The notes below the pieces were generated by a model. The model ran no database searches and was not told the DNA's origin. It was given only the letters and a program-made list of their open reading frames with translations. Shown piece by piece: positions 26,251 through 34,116 of a DNA stretch of 64,000 nucleotides. The translations under genes were made by a program, and so were the position numbers. The stretch's first letter is position 1. Every line of letters begins with the position of its first letter. The DNA is from Ferrithrix thermotolerans DSM 19514 (lineage in GTDB: Bacteria > Actinomycetota > Acidimicrobiia > Acidimicrobiales > Acidimicrobiaceae). Location of the stretch: the NCBI RefSeq assembly GCF_900128965.1, contig NZ_FQUL01000006.1, positions 1 through 64,000 on the forward strand, given 5' to 3'.

Positions 26251-27225
26251 GTGCAGGTTTTACATGACTATCATGGTCCTATCCCAGGTAGCGATCGCTC
26301 GATTATGACTATCGGAACCTATGATGGCATTCATCACGGCCATCGAAGGATCATCTCAGAGGTGGTGTCACGTTGTCATGATAGTGGCCTTAGCTCGGTC
26401 GTTGTGAGCTTCGATCGTCACCCTCTCTCGGTGCTACGTCCTGAGGCGGCACCGTTGATGCTCACCGGTGCACAACAAAAGGCAGAGCTGATCCAAGCTC
26501 TTGGCGTTGACTATCTCTATCTTCTCACCTTCGATCAAAGGCGTTCGCTTCAAAGTGCAAGGGACTTTGTCTACGACGTAGTTGTAAATGGTGTAAGAGC
26601 CAAAGAGGTTCACGTTGGGTCGAACTTCCGCTTTGGGCACCAACGACAAGGTGATGTTGAGTTTTTAGCAGAGGTTGGTACCTTGGAGGACTTCGAGGTC
26701 TACGCAGCCGGGCTTTCTAAGGTATCTGAAGTGTTAGGCGAGAACCACAGGGACGCCGACAAGGCGATATCTTCAACCCTAGTGCGAAAGATGGTGACTG
26801 CAGCGGAGTTGCAAGATGCATCGGCACTCCTACACCGTTTTCACTCAGTGAGAGGTGTTGTTGTCGGGGGGGATCAACGGGGATCCGGTGAACTTGGGTT
26901 TCCGACGGCTAACCTTGAGATTCCCGCGAATATGGCAGTTCCTCTTGACGGAGTCTACGCAGGTACCCTAAGACCTTTGTCCGGTCAAAGATCCCATCTT
27001 GCGGCGATCTCGATAGGGACGCGCCCTACCTTTTATCCCTCGGGCGGGCCGAGATTGATAGAAAGCTTTGTGCTGGACTATAACGGAAACCTATACGGCG
27101 AGGAGGTCGAGGTGGCCTTCGTTGAGTTTCTTAGGCCCCAGATCGCCTACGAGAGTTCAGATGAGCTGATCGCCCAGATACATTTAGATGTGGCGGCAGT
27201 TAGGGATAAGCTGACGCTCCAGTAG
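26251..27225 (+). CDS. ribF: bifunctional riboflavin kinase / FAD synthetase
   Basis: The protein has 324 residues. The N-terminal nucleotidyltransferase domain has TIGTYDGIHHGHRRI, and VHVGSNFRFGHQRQGD follows. The C-terminal flavokinase domain has GSGELGFPTANLEIP and GVYAG. It turns riboflavin into FMN and FAD. The start is a GTG at 26251. The gene lies between truB and rpsO, the usual actinobacterial order. Its residue pattern is complete, so both activities are expected. Confidence 0.95.
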   Translation: MQVLHDYHGPIPGSDRSIMTIGTYDGIHHGHRRIISEVVSRCHDSGLSSVVVSFDRHPLSVLRPEAAPLMLTGAQQKAELIQALGVDYLYLLTFDQRRSLQSARDFVYDVVVNGVRAKEVHVGSNFRFGHQRQGDVEFLAEVGTLEDFEVYAAGLSKVSEVLGENHRDADKAISSTLVRKMVTAAELQDASALLHRFHSVRGVVVGGDQRGSGELGFPTANLEIPANMAVPLDGVYAGTLRPLSGQRSHLAAISIGTRPTFYPSGGPRLIESFVLDYNGNLYGEEVEVAFVEFLRPQIAYESSDELIAQIHLDVAAVRDKLTLQ

Positions 27226-27362
27226 AGGTGCTGTGCAAGGTAATATTTCATAAGGTCTAAGGTCGTTAGTTGCTTTGTACCTGGCTAAGATGATCTAGTT
27301 GTTTAGAAGGGTTCAAGCGAACTATACGCTTCCGAGTAGAAAAGGCGTTGAGGGTCGACGCA

Positions 27363-27620
27363 ATGTCAGAAAAAGCAGAGATAATAGCAAACTATAGGAA
27401 ACACGAGTCAGACACAGGCTCAGCTGAAGTCCAAGTAGCGATCCTTAGCGATCGTATTAATCAGCTCACCGAGCACCTGCGTTATCACAAAGGGGACCAT
27501 CACACTCGTAGAGGTCTGATGATGCTCATTGGAAGGCGCCGTCGAATGCTGGACTATGTAAGGTCCAAAGATGTCGAGAGGTACAGGGAGTTAATCTCCA
27601 AGCTTGGTATCAGAAGATAG
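27363..27620 (+). CDS. rpsO: 30S ribosomal protein S15
   Basis: The protein has 85 residues. The four-helix S15 signature is clear: [23 protein letters not shown], then [21 protein letters not shown]. The ATG at 27363 is preceded by GAGGG; a TTG at 27348 in frame would add five atypical residues. It is separated from pnp by 109 bases containing a large nested hairpin, the arrangement known from E. coli rpsO-pnp. Confidence 0.97.
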   Translation: MSEKAEIIANYRKHESDTGSAEVQVAILSDRINQLTEHLRYHKGDHHTRRGLMMLIGRRRRMLDYVRSKDVERYRELISKLGIRR

Positions 27621-27633
27621 CAGGTTTCACAGT

Positions 27634-27694
27634 CTTAGGTAGCCTCACCTCTGGGTCAAGTGGTCCAGAGGTATTGTTGTATACCTAAGTTTTT
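27634..27694 (+). terminator. nested hairpin with T-tract between rpsO and pnp
   Basis: The inner stem ACCTCTGG (27647-27654) pairs with CCAGAGGT (27665-27672) across a ten-base loop. The outer stem CTTAGGTA (27634-27641) pairs with TACCTAAG (27682-27689) and is followed at once by TTTTT (27690-27694). It could act as a partial terminator, an RNase-processing structure controlling pnp mRNA, or both. It lies 36 bases before the pnp start. Confidence 0.75.
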
Positions 27695-27729
27695 GGATTC
27701 GCCCGTTAGGGAAAAGATAAAGAGGAAAA

Positions 27730-30147
27730 ATGAATAAAGTAACGACAGTCTCCCACACCTTCTCGGATACCGACAAGACCATATCCTTTGAGACGGGAAA
27801 GTTAGCGCTTCAGGCTAACGGTGCCGTCGTCGGTCGGCTTGGAGACACTATGGTTCTGGTCACAGCTACAGCTGCCAAAGGTGTTAGGGAGGGTGTTGAC
27901 TTCTTCCCCCTTACGGTGGACATCGAAGAGAGGATGTACGCAGCTGGAAAGATCCCAGGATCATTCTTTAGGCGAGAGGGAAGAGCCTCCGATCAGGCGA
28001 TCTTGACCGCTCGTCTCATAGATCGACCGCTTCGCCCATCTTTTCCGAAAGGGTTTCGTAACGAGGTTCACGTAGTTGGTACGATCCTGGGTGCAGATCT
28101 GGAAAACCCCCATGACGTGCTTGCGATCAACTGCGCGTCAGCGGCGCTGATGGTCTCGGGTATCCCATTTGAAGGTCCGGTTGGAGCGGTCAGGATGGCC
28201 TTTACCAAACAGGGCGAGTGGATAGCTCATCCCACCTACCAAGATGGTGACGACTCGTCCTTTGAACTAGTAGTTGCAGGAAAGATGACCTCCGATGGAA
28301 ACGATGTAGCCATCATTATGGTCGAGGCCGGTGGAACGACAAGTTCTTGGAAGAACGTCACCGGTGGAGGTGTGCCGGTAACGGAGGAGCGCATCGCAGA
28401 GGGGCTAGAGGCCTCTAAGAGATGGATAAAGGAGTCCATAGACCTACAAAAAGTGCTCGTAGCAGAGGTGGGAGAGCTTCCAGAGTTTGCGTGGGAGCCC
28501 CAGGTGGACTACAGCGAAGAGATCTTTGAGGCTGTAGAGGCAGCAGGACTTGAACCACTTCGTTCCGCCAGTATCACTGAAGGCAAAACGGAACGACAGA
28601 ACGCCATCGATGAGGTTGAGGCTACGGTAATTGAGTCTCTTACTGAGCGTTTTCCAGAAGAGCAATCTCAGATCAAGGCAGCCTTTAGATCCCTCCTTAA
28701 GAAGGTAATCAGGGATCGAGTAGTAAGGGATGGTGTGCGCATAGACGGACGCGACCTTACCACCGTAAGACCGCTTTACATAGAGGTCGGTGTAGTTCCA
28801 ACGGCACATGGTTCTGGACTGTTCCAAAGAGGTGAGACTCAGGTTCTAAATATCTGCACACTTGGAATGCCCAAGATGAACCAGATGATCGACACTATCG
28901 GAGTGGATGACACCAAGCGCTACATGCATCACTACAACTTCCCTCCTTTTTCAACCGGTGAGACCGGGAGGATGACGGGTCCAAAAAGAAGGGAGATCGG
29001 GCACGGTCTTTTGGCTGAAAGAGCCCTTGTACCGGTTGTTCCCTCTCAGGAAGAGTTTGCATATACTCTTAGGCTCGTCTCTGAGGTGCTGTCGTCAAAT
29101 GGGTCGACTTCAATGGCCTCTGTCTGCGGTTCTACACTTTCCCTGATGGATGCAGGTGTGCCCATCAAAGCTCCCGTCGCTGGAATAGCCATGGGTCTAA
29201 TAGCCGAAGGGGGGTCTTATGTTACCCTTACTGACATACTTGGAGCGGAGGATGCCTTTGGCGATATGGACTTCAAGGTCGCTGGAACCTCGGAGTTTGT
29301 GACTGCTTTACAGCTTGACACAAAGATTGACGGGATACCAGCGGAGGTTCTTGGCAAGGCACTGCTTCAAGCCAAAGAGGCTCGTCTTTACATTCTCGAG
29401 GAGATGCAGAAGGTGATGCCGTCTCCAAGAGGTCAAGTGGCAGCTAGGGCTCCTAAGATCATCTCCTTTGAGGTGCCGATAGACAAGATTGGTGAGATCA
29501 TAGGTCCTAAGGGTAAGACGATTAACACGTTACAGCAAGAGAGCGGGGCAGAGGTCTCCATCGAGGAGATGGACGGATACGGTCTTGTAACCGTTGGAAG
29601 CACCGATATCGAGGTTGCGGAAGGGGTTAGAAGGAAGATCATGGAGATCGTCGACCCCCCCAAAGCGGAGGTCGGAGCTGTTTATGTGGGACGGGTTGTA
29701 AATATCACAAAGTTCGGTGCCTTTGTCAACATCCTTCCGGGCAGAGACGGTCTTTTGCACATCTCAAAGATCGGCGGCGGCAAACGCATCGATAAAGTAG
29801 AGGACGTCCTCTCTTTGGATCAAGAGATCTCTGTTCGCGTCGATGACATAGACCCTCAAGGAAAACTCTCTTTATCTCTGTCGCAAGAGACTGTGAGCGC
29901 TCGGCGGGAGAACGATGTAAGGGAGAATGGCGATACTACGGAAGTCTCCGAAGGCTCTCCTGGTGAGTTGGAAGAGGATTCGGTTTCCAAGGATACGACC
30001 GATTCGCCGTCAAAGCCGAGAGTCTCTTTCGAGGAGAGTTTCCAAGAAGAGCTGGTGCAACACTACGGTGATCTGGGACCCGATGTGTCTAAGCATATCG
30101 CTCCACAACGAGACCGAGGACCAAGGCGTAGTCCGAGAAGACAGTGA
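27730..30147 (+). CDS. pnp: polyribonucleotide nucleotidyltransferase (PNPase)
   Basis: The protein has 805 residues. Two RNase PH domains are visible (first near 20-150; second with GVRIDGRDLTTVRPL and FQRGETQVL). A KH domain follows (IGEIIGPKGKTINTLQQESGA read as separate blocks), then an S1 domain (GAVYVGRVVNITKFGAFVNILPGRDGLLHIS in outline). It degrades RNA phosphorolytically from the 3' end. A tail of about 90 acidic, serine-rich residues extends beyond S1, which is longer than usual. A hairpin lies in the leader. The next gene, dapB, is 498 bases away. Confidence 0.97.
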   Translation: MNKVTTVSHTFSDTDKTISFETGKLALQANGAVVGRLGDTMVLVTATAAKGVREGVDFFPLTVDIEERMYAAGKIPGSFFRREGRASDQAILTARLIDRPLRPSFPKGFRNEVHVVGTILGADLENPHDVLAINCASAALMVSGIPFEGPVGAVRMAFTKQGEWIAHPTYQDGDDSSFELVVAGKMTSDGNDVAIIMVEAGGTTSSWKNVTGGGVPVTEERIAEGLEASKRWIKESIDLQKVLVAEVGELPEFAWEPQVDYSEEIFEAVEAAGLEPLRSASITEGKTERQNAIDEVEATVIESLTERFPEEQSQIKAAFRSLLKKVIRDRVVRDGVRIDGRDLTTVRPLYIEVGVVPTAHGSGLFQRGETQVLNICTLGMPKMNQMIDTIGVDDTKRYMHHYNFPPFSTGETGRMTGPKRREIGHGLLAERALVPVVPSQEEFAYTLRLVSEVLSSNGSTSMASVCGSTLSLMDAGVPIKAPVAGIAMGLIAEGGSYVTLTDILGAEDAFGDMDFKVAGTSEFVTALQLDTKIDGIPAEVLGKALLQAKEARLYILEEMQKVMPSPRGQVAARAPKIISFEVPIDKIGEIIGPKGKTINTLQQESGAEVSIEEMDGYGLVTVGSTDIEVAEGVRRKIMEIVDPPKAEVGAVYVGRVVNITKFGAFVNILPGRDGLLHISKIGGGKRIDKVEDVLSLDQEISVRVDDIDPQGKLSLSLSQETVSARRENDVRENGDTTEVSEGSPGELEEDSVSKDTTDSPSKPRVSFEESFQEELVQHYGDLGPDVSKHIAPQRDRGPRRSPRRQ

Positions 30148-30645
30148 CGGGCAAAAGACCTAGCCAATTTTGTTGAAACCTTTGTTCCTAAGTATTAGGT
30201 GGGCCCTGTTAGGTATCTTGATGCGCACTAAGACCATTAGAGCTAGATGATCCGATAACAGTCTTTAGAACTGAGGTTGTCTGAGCGAGAAGATCTTCGC
30301 TTTAGAGCAGATCCAACAAAGGGAAAGGAGCGACGTAAAGAAGTGTTACGTCGCTCCTTCATCATCTAAAGCCAGTCACACATAGTTGCACTAACGGATC
30401 AAGTGGGTCTATCGGGCCGGTCTCGCCTAAAGAGAGGATCTTTGCGACATGGGAATCTCAGAGGTACGACCTAGCAGGTTATATTGACTTGGCTTATTAC
30501 ACCAAAGGCCGTGACTGTCGTCGACGAAAGAGGTTTTAGCTCAGTATCTCAGTAGTCAGATATTGTTTCCTTCCATTTCGTTAATTTGACCAGGTTTTGG
30601 TGGCTCTCGGCAAAGGTTGCAGGTCTTGTTTATTAGATTAGGTGT
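30148..30645. other. non-coding gap between pnp and dapB (498 bases)
   Basis: No ORF with coding character was found. The region holds a 14-bp perfect hairpin (30325-30359). In many actinobacteria an M16 peptidase gene lies between pnp and dapB; it is absent here and no remnant was recognised. The dapB promoter must be in the last part. Confidence 0.5.
30325..30359 (+). terminator. 14-bp perfect hairpin downstream of pnp, no U-tract
   Basis: The arm 30325-30338 (AAGGAGCGACGTAA) is the exact reverse complement of 30346-30359, with a seven-base loop. No T-run follows. It lies about 180 bases past the pnp stop and well before dapB. It may be a U-less terminator or an RNA stability element. Confidence 0.55.
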
Positions 30646-31491
30646 GTGAGGGTAGCTGTAGTAGGTGCGGGGGGCGCCATGGGATCGACGGTCTGTCGTA
30701 CCGTGGTGGAACAGCCTGATATGGAGCTCGTGGCGGCGGTTGATCCAAAGATGGCTGGAATTGATTTCTTTCAGGTGACCGGCGTCCGTGCAAGGGGTAT
30801 AGAGGTCGTAGGCGACATAAGCGTCCTTCCTATATTGGGTGTGGACGTAATCGTTGACTTCACTAATGCCCAGGCGGCTCGGGAGAATCTAAGGTTTTTT
30901 GCTGAAAATAAGATACGCTGTGTCGTTGGGACCACGGGTTTCGTTGCCAAAGATATCGACAGTTTTACCCACCTGTTCAGAGAGAACAAGGTAGGTGCTA
31001 TCATCGCGTCTAACTTCTCCATAGGAGCGGTGCTTATGATGAAGCTGTCTGAGATCTCGGCTGCGTTTTTTGACTCAGCGGAGATCGTTGAAATGCACCA
31101 CGAGCGCAAGGTAGACGCACCTTCAGGGACAGCGATCTCAACAGCTAAGGCCATGGCCACCACAAGAAAAAGACTTGGCAGACCCTTTATCGACGACCCC
31201 ACCAAGAAAGAGACGATAAAGGGGGCTAGAGGCGCTGAGTCTGAGAGTAACGTCCACATTCACTCTCTTAGAACTGTGGGGGCGGTAGCTCATCAGGAGG
31301 TTATCTTCGGTGGTGTCGGTCAATCCCTTACTATAAGGCACGATTCCTACGACAGATCATCCTTTATGCCTGGCGTGGTTATGGCTCTAAGAGAGGTGTT
31401 TTCTCTTCAGTCCCTAGCGCTTGGGATCGATTGGATACTCGAGCGTGAGCTTGACGTGTTATTTGGCGGAGATAGAGATGGAGAGTTCTAA
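30646..31491 (+). CDS. dapB: 4-hydroxy-tetrahydrodipicolinate reductase
   Basis: The protein has 281 residues; typical members have about 245-270, and here the C-terminus is about 25 residues longer. The NAD(P)H-binding GAGGAMGS is at the N-terminus, and the catalytic block is EMHHERKVDAPSGTA. It reduces the DapA product on the lysine/diaminopimelate route. The GTG at 30646 follows a TAGATT six bases upstream, so a leaderless mRNA is possible. dapA starts immediately after the stop. Confidence 0.95.
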   Translation: MRVAVVGAGGAMGSTVCRTVVEQPDMELVAAVDPKMAGIDFFQVTGVRARGIEVVGDISVLPILGVDVIVDFTNAQAARENLRFFAENKIRCVVGTTGFVAKDIDSFTHLFRENKVGAIIASNFSIGAVLMMKLSEISAAFFDSAEIVEMHHERKVDAPSGTAISTAKAMATTRKRLGRPFIDDPTKKETIKGARGAESESNVHIHSLRTVGAVAHQEVIFGGVGQSLTIRHDSYDRSSFMPGVVMALREVFSLQSLALGIDWILERELDVLFGGDRDGEF

Positions 31492-32424
31492 GTGAAAAGT
31501 TCGTTAGGTTCGCTAATCACAGCAGTCGCCACACCCTTTCGCTCAGATGGAGAGATAGACCGAGAGGTCTTTGAAAGACTCGTTAGGTATCTGGCAGATC
31601 ACGGGTCTGATGCGGTCGTAGTCTCTGGTTCCACTGGAGAGTCGGGGACGCTGACAGACGACGAAAAGATCGAGCTCGTGCGTTTGGCAAAGTCTACAGC
31701 GCCATCTTTGAAGGTGATATCCGGTACTACTACCAACTCCACTAAACACTCCTTAGAACTCGTAGAACGAGCCGAGCGAGCCGGTGCGGACGGAATCTTG
31801 GCGGTTACTCCTTATTACAACCGTCCATCTCAGGATGGACTAGTTGCGCACTTCTCTGCGATACTTTCATCGACATCTCTCCCTGTGATCCTCTACGATA
31901 TCCCTATTAGGACCGGGAGAAAGATTGAGACCTCGACCGTACTAGCGCTGCTAGAGCGGTTTGATAACCTCTTTGGATTAAAAGACGCTAGTCAGACTAC
32001 TGGTCAGGCTGCAGCTCTTTTGCGACTAAGTGGTGAGAATCTCAGCCTCTTCTCTGGTGACGACGCCTTGACTCTTCCTCTTATGTCGGTGGGTGCGGTG
32101 GGCGTAATATCGGTGGCGTCTCACTGGGCTGGACCTGTGTTCAAGGAGATGATAGAGAGCTTCAAGTCCGGTGATAATTTACGAGCCGCAAAGTTAAACC
32201 TCGTGCTTGTGCCCTCTTTCAACTTTCAAAGCCAGGACTTCGCGCCAAACCCGACACCGCTCAAGGCGATGCTTGAGGTCATGGGATTTGGAGAAGGCAT
32301 ATGCAGACTACCGCTTTTAGGTGCGTCCAAAGAGCTAAAGGACCAGGCTAAGGAGCTGTTGGATCGGCTGGTGCTTGAGGCGAAAGAGGCTGGGGTGTAT
32401 CTAGAAGAAAGATGGGAACTCTAA
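31492..32424 (+). CDS. dapA: 4-hydroxy-tetrahydrodipicolinate synthase
   Basis: The 310-residue TIM-barrel aldolase has the Schiff-base lysine near residue 164 in LFGLKDAS. The proton-relay tyrosine is in TPYYNRPSQDG, and VVSGSTGESGTL is the pyruvate-binding loop. It condenses pyruvate with aspartate semialdehyde. The GTG start lies directly on the dapB stop. The 3' end overlaps rnj by 13 bases. In several actinobacteria thyX lies between dapB and dapA; here the two are adjacent. Confidence 0.96.
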   Translation: MKSSLGSLITAVATPFRSDGEIDREVFERLVRYLADHGSDAVVVSGSTGESGTLTDDEKIELVRLAKSTAPSLKVISGTTTNSTKHSLELVERAERAGADGILAVTPYYNRPSQDGLVAHFSAILSSTSLPVILYDIPIRTGRKIETSTVLALLERFDNLFGLKDASQTTGQAAALLRLSGENLSLFSGDDALTLPLMSVGAVGVISVASHWAGPVFKEMIESFKSGDNLRAAKLNLVLVPSFNFQSQDFAPNPTPLKAMLEVMGFGEGICRLPLLGASKELKDQAKELLDRLVLEAKEAGVYLEERWEL

Positions 32425-34085
32425 CTGTGGGAGAAGTGCCTGTAAGGGTCGGGTTTTTGGGCGGCTTGGGAGAGATCGGCCGCAACTGCGCGTTTATTCG
32501 CCAAGGAGATTCGATACTGATCGTCGACTGCGGGCTTATGTTTCCAAACGAAGAGATGCCTGGGGTGGATCTTGTTCTTCCGGACTTCTCTTACCTTTAT
32601 GAGAACAAGGACAAGGTAGTGGGTTGTGTATTGACCCACGGTCATGAGGACCATACCGGCGGACTCTCCTACCTCCTGAGAGAGTTAGATCTAGACGTCT
32701 ATGGATCTCAGCTAACGATAAGCTTTGCGACAAATCGAGTGGAGGAGGCGGGTCTTATGAACAGATGCCGCACTCATGTTGTAAGCGACGGTGACGTTCT
32801 AGAGATTGGACCCTTTTTAGTGGAGTTTATTCCGGTGACGCACTCGGTTCCTTCGTCGTTTGCGCTTGCGATTACCACTTCGCAAGGGGTTATCTTCCAC
32901 ACAGGAGACTTCAAATTAGATCTTACACCCTTTGATTCGAGAAGGACAGACATCTCGAGAATAGGTGCGATCGGTGAAAGTGGTGTCCGTCTACTTCTGT
33001 CAGACTCTACCAACGCAGAGGAGAGCGGCTACAGCGACTCTGAGACTTCGGTTAGGCCAGCACTAGAGACAGTGTTTGAGTCCAACAAAGGAAAGCGGGT
33101 CGTCGTTGCATGTTTCGCATCCCACATACATAGAGTTAGTCAGGTCATCGAGGTGGCGATGTCTCAAGGAAGAAAGGTCTTTACACTTGGGAGATCGATG
33201 GCAAAGAACGTAAGCCTTGGTGTCAAACAAGGGATGATAGATCTAAAGGGGAGCGAGATCTTAGACATCGATAAGGTCTCGGACTACGAGGACTCAGAGA
33301 TCTGTGTACTCTCCACGGGGTCTCAAGGTGAACCCTTCTCTGCGCTATCACTTATGGCCTCAGGGGACTCTAAGTGGATGAAGGTTGGAGATAACGACGT
33401 CGTAATCATTAGTGCCGACGTAATACCAGGAAATGAAAGTGCGGTAGGGAAGGTCATAGACCATCTATACAGAAGGGGAGCCACGGTCATACACCCAGGT
33501 GTCGCTCACGTACACGCTTCTGGACACGCAAAGAGATCTGAGTTACTTACCATGCTGACCCTTACGAAACCGGACTCCTTTGTTCCTGTTCACGGTGAGT
33601 TCCGCCACTTGGTGAACCATGCGAAGCTAGCGATCGCAAGCGGTGTAGATCCTGACAAGGTTCTACTCGCAGAAGACGGAGACGTGATCTTGTTAGACGA
33701 CTATGGCGTGCACTACGACTCGGAGGTTCCCGCTGGATACCTCTACGTCGATGGAGTCGTCGGTGGTGTGGCTCATGGGGTACTTCGCGACAGGCGAGTT
33801 CTCTCGGAAGAAGGGATAGTGGTAGTATCTGTAGCGGTCGATCTTGGAGCCAAACAGATCTTGGCGGAACCGGAGATAGCTACTAGGGGGTGGGTTGAGC
33901 AAGGCGACGGTGAGGTTATTACGCAACTTTCCAAGGAAGTGGTTGAAGCCCTGAACCGTGCCTTATCGACAGGCAGCAAAGATGTTGATACGCTGAAAAA
34001 GGCTATCCGTACAGCGGTGGGCAAGAAGATCTCTACCTTGACAAAACGTAAGCCGATGGTTATTCCAGTGGTAACGGAGATCTAG
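32412..34085 (+). CDS. rnj: ribonuclease J
   Basis: The protein has 557 residues. The metallo-beta-lactamase motif THGHEDHTGG (zinc ligands) lies near residue 75, preceded by GGLGEIGRN. HTGDFKLD and the beta-CASP part with VHASGHAKR and PVHGEFRHL follow. It has 5'-exonuclease and endonuclease activity in mRNA and rRNA processing. The start overlaps the end of dapA. The gene order dapA-rnj-ftsK is typical of Actinobacteria. Confidence 0.96.
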   Translation: MGTLTVGEVPVRVGFLGGLGEIGRNCAFIRQGDSILIVDCGLMFPNEEMPGVDLVLPDFSYLYENKDKVVGCVLTHGHEDHTGGLSYLLRELDLDVYGSQLTISFATNRVEEAGLMNRCRTHVVSDGDVLEIGPFLVEFIPVTHSVPSSFALAITTSQGVIFHTGDFKLDLTPFDSRRTDISRIGAIGESGVRLLLSDSTNAEESGYSDSETSVRPALETVFESNKGKRVVVACFASHIHRVSQVIEVAMSQGRKVFTLGRSMAKNVSLGVKQGMIDLKGSEILDIDKVSDYEDSEICVLSTGSQGEPFSALSLMASGDSKWMKVGDNDVVIISADVIPGNESAVGKVIDHLYRRGATVIHPGVAHVHASGHAKRSELLTMLTLTKPDSFVPVHGEFRHLVNHAKLAIASGVDPDKVLLAEDGDVILLDDYGVHYDSEVPAGYLYVDGVVGGVAHGVLRDRRVLSEEGIVVVSVAVDLGAKQILAEPEIATRGWVEQGDGEVITQLSKEVVEALNRALSTGSKDVDTLKKAIRTAVGKKISTLTKRKPMVIPVVTEI

Positions 34086-34116
34086 AGACAAAGTCGCCTG
34101 AAAGGAGTTCTAACCT

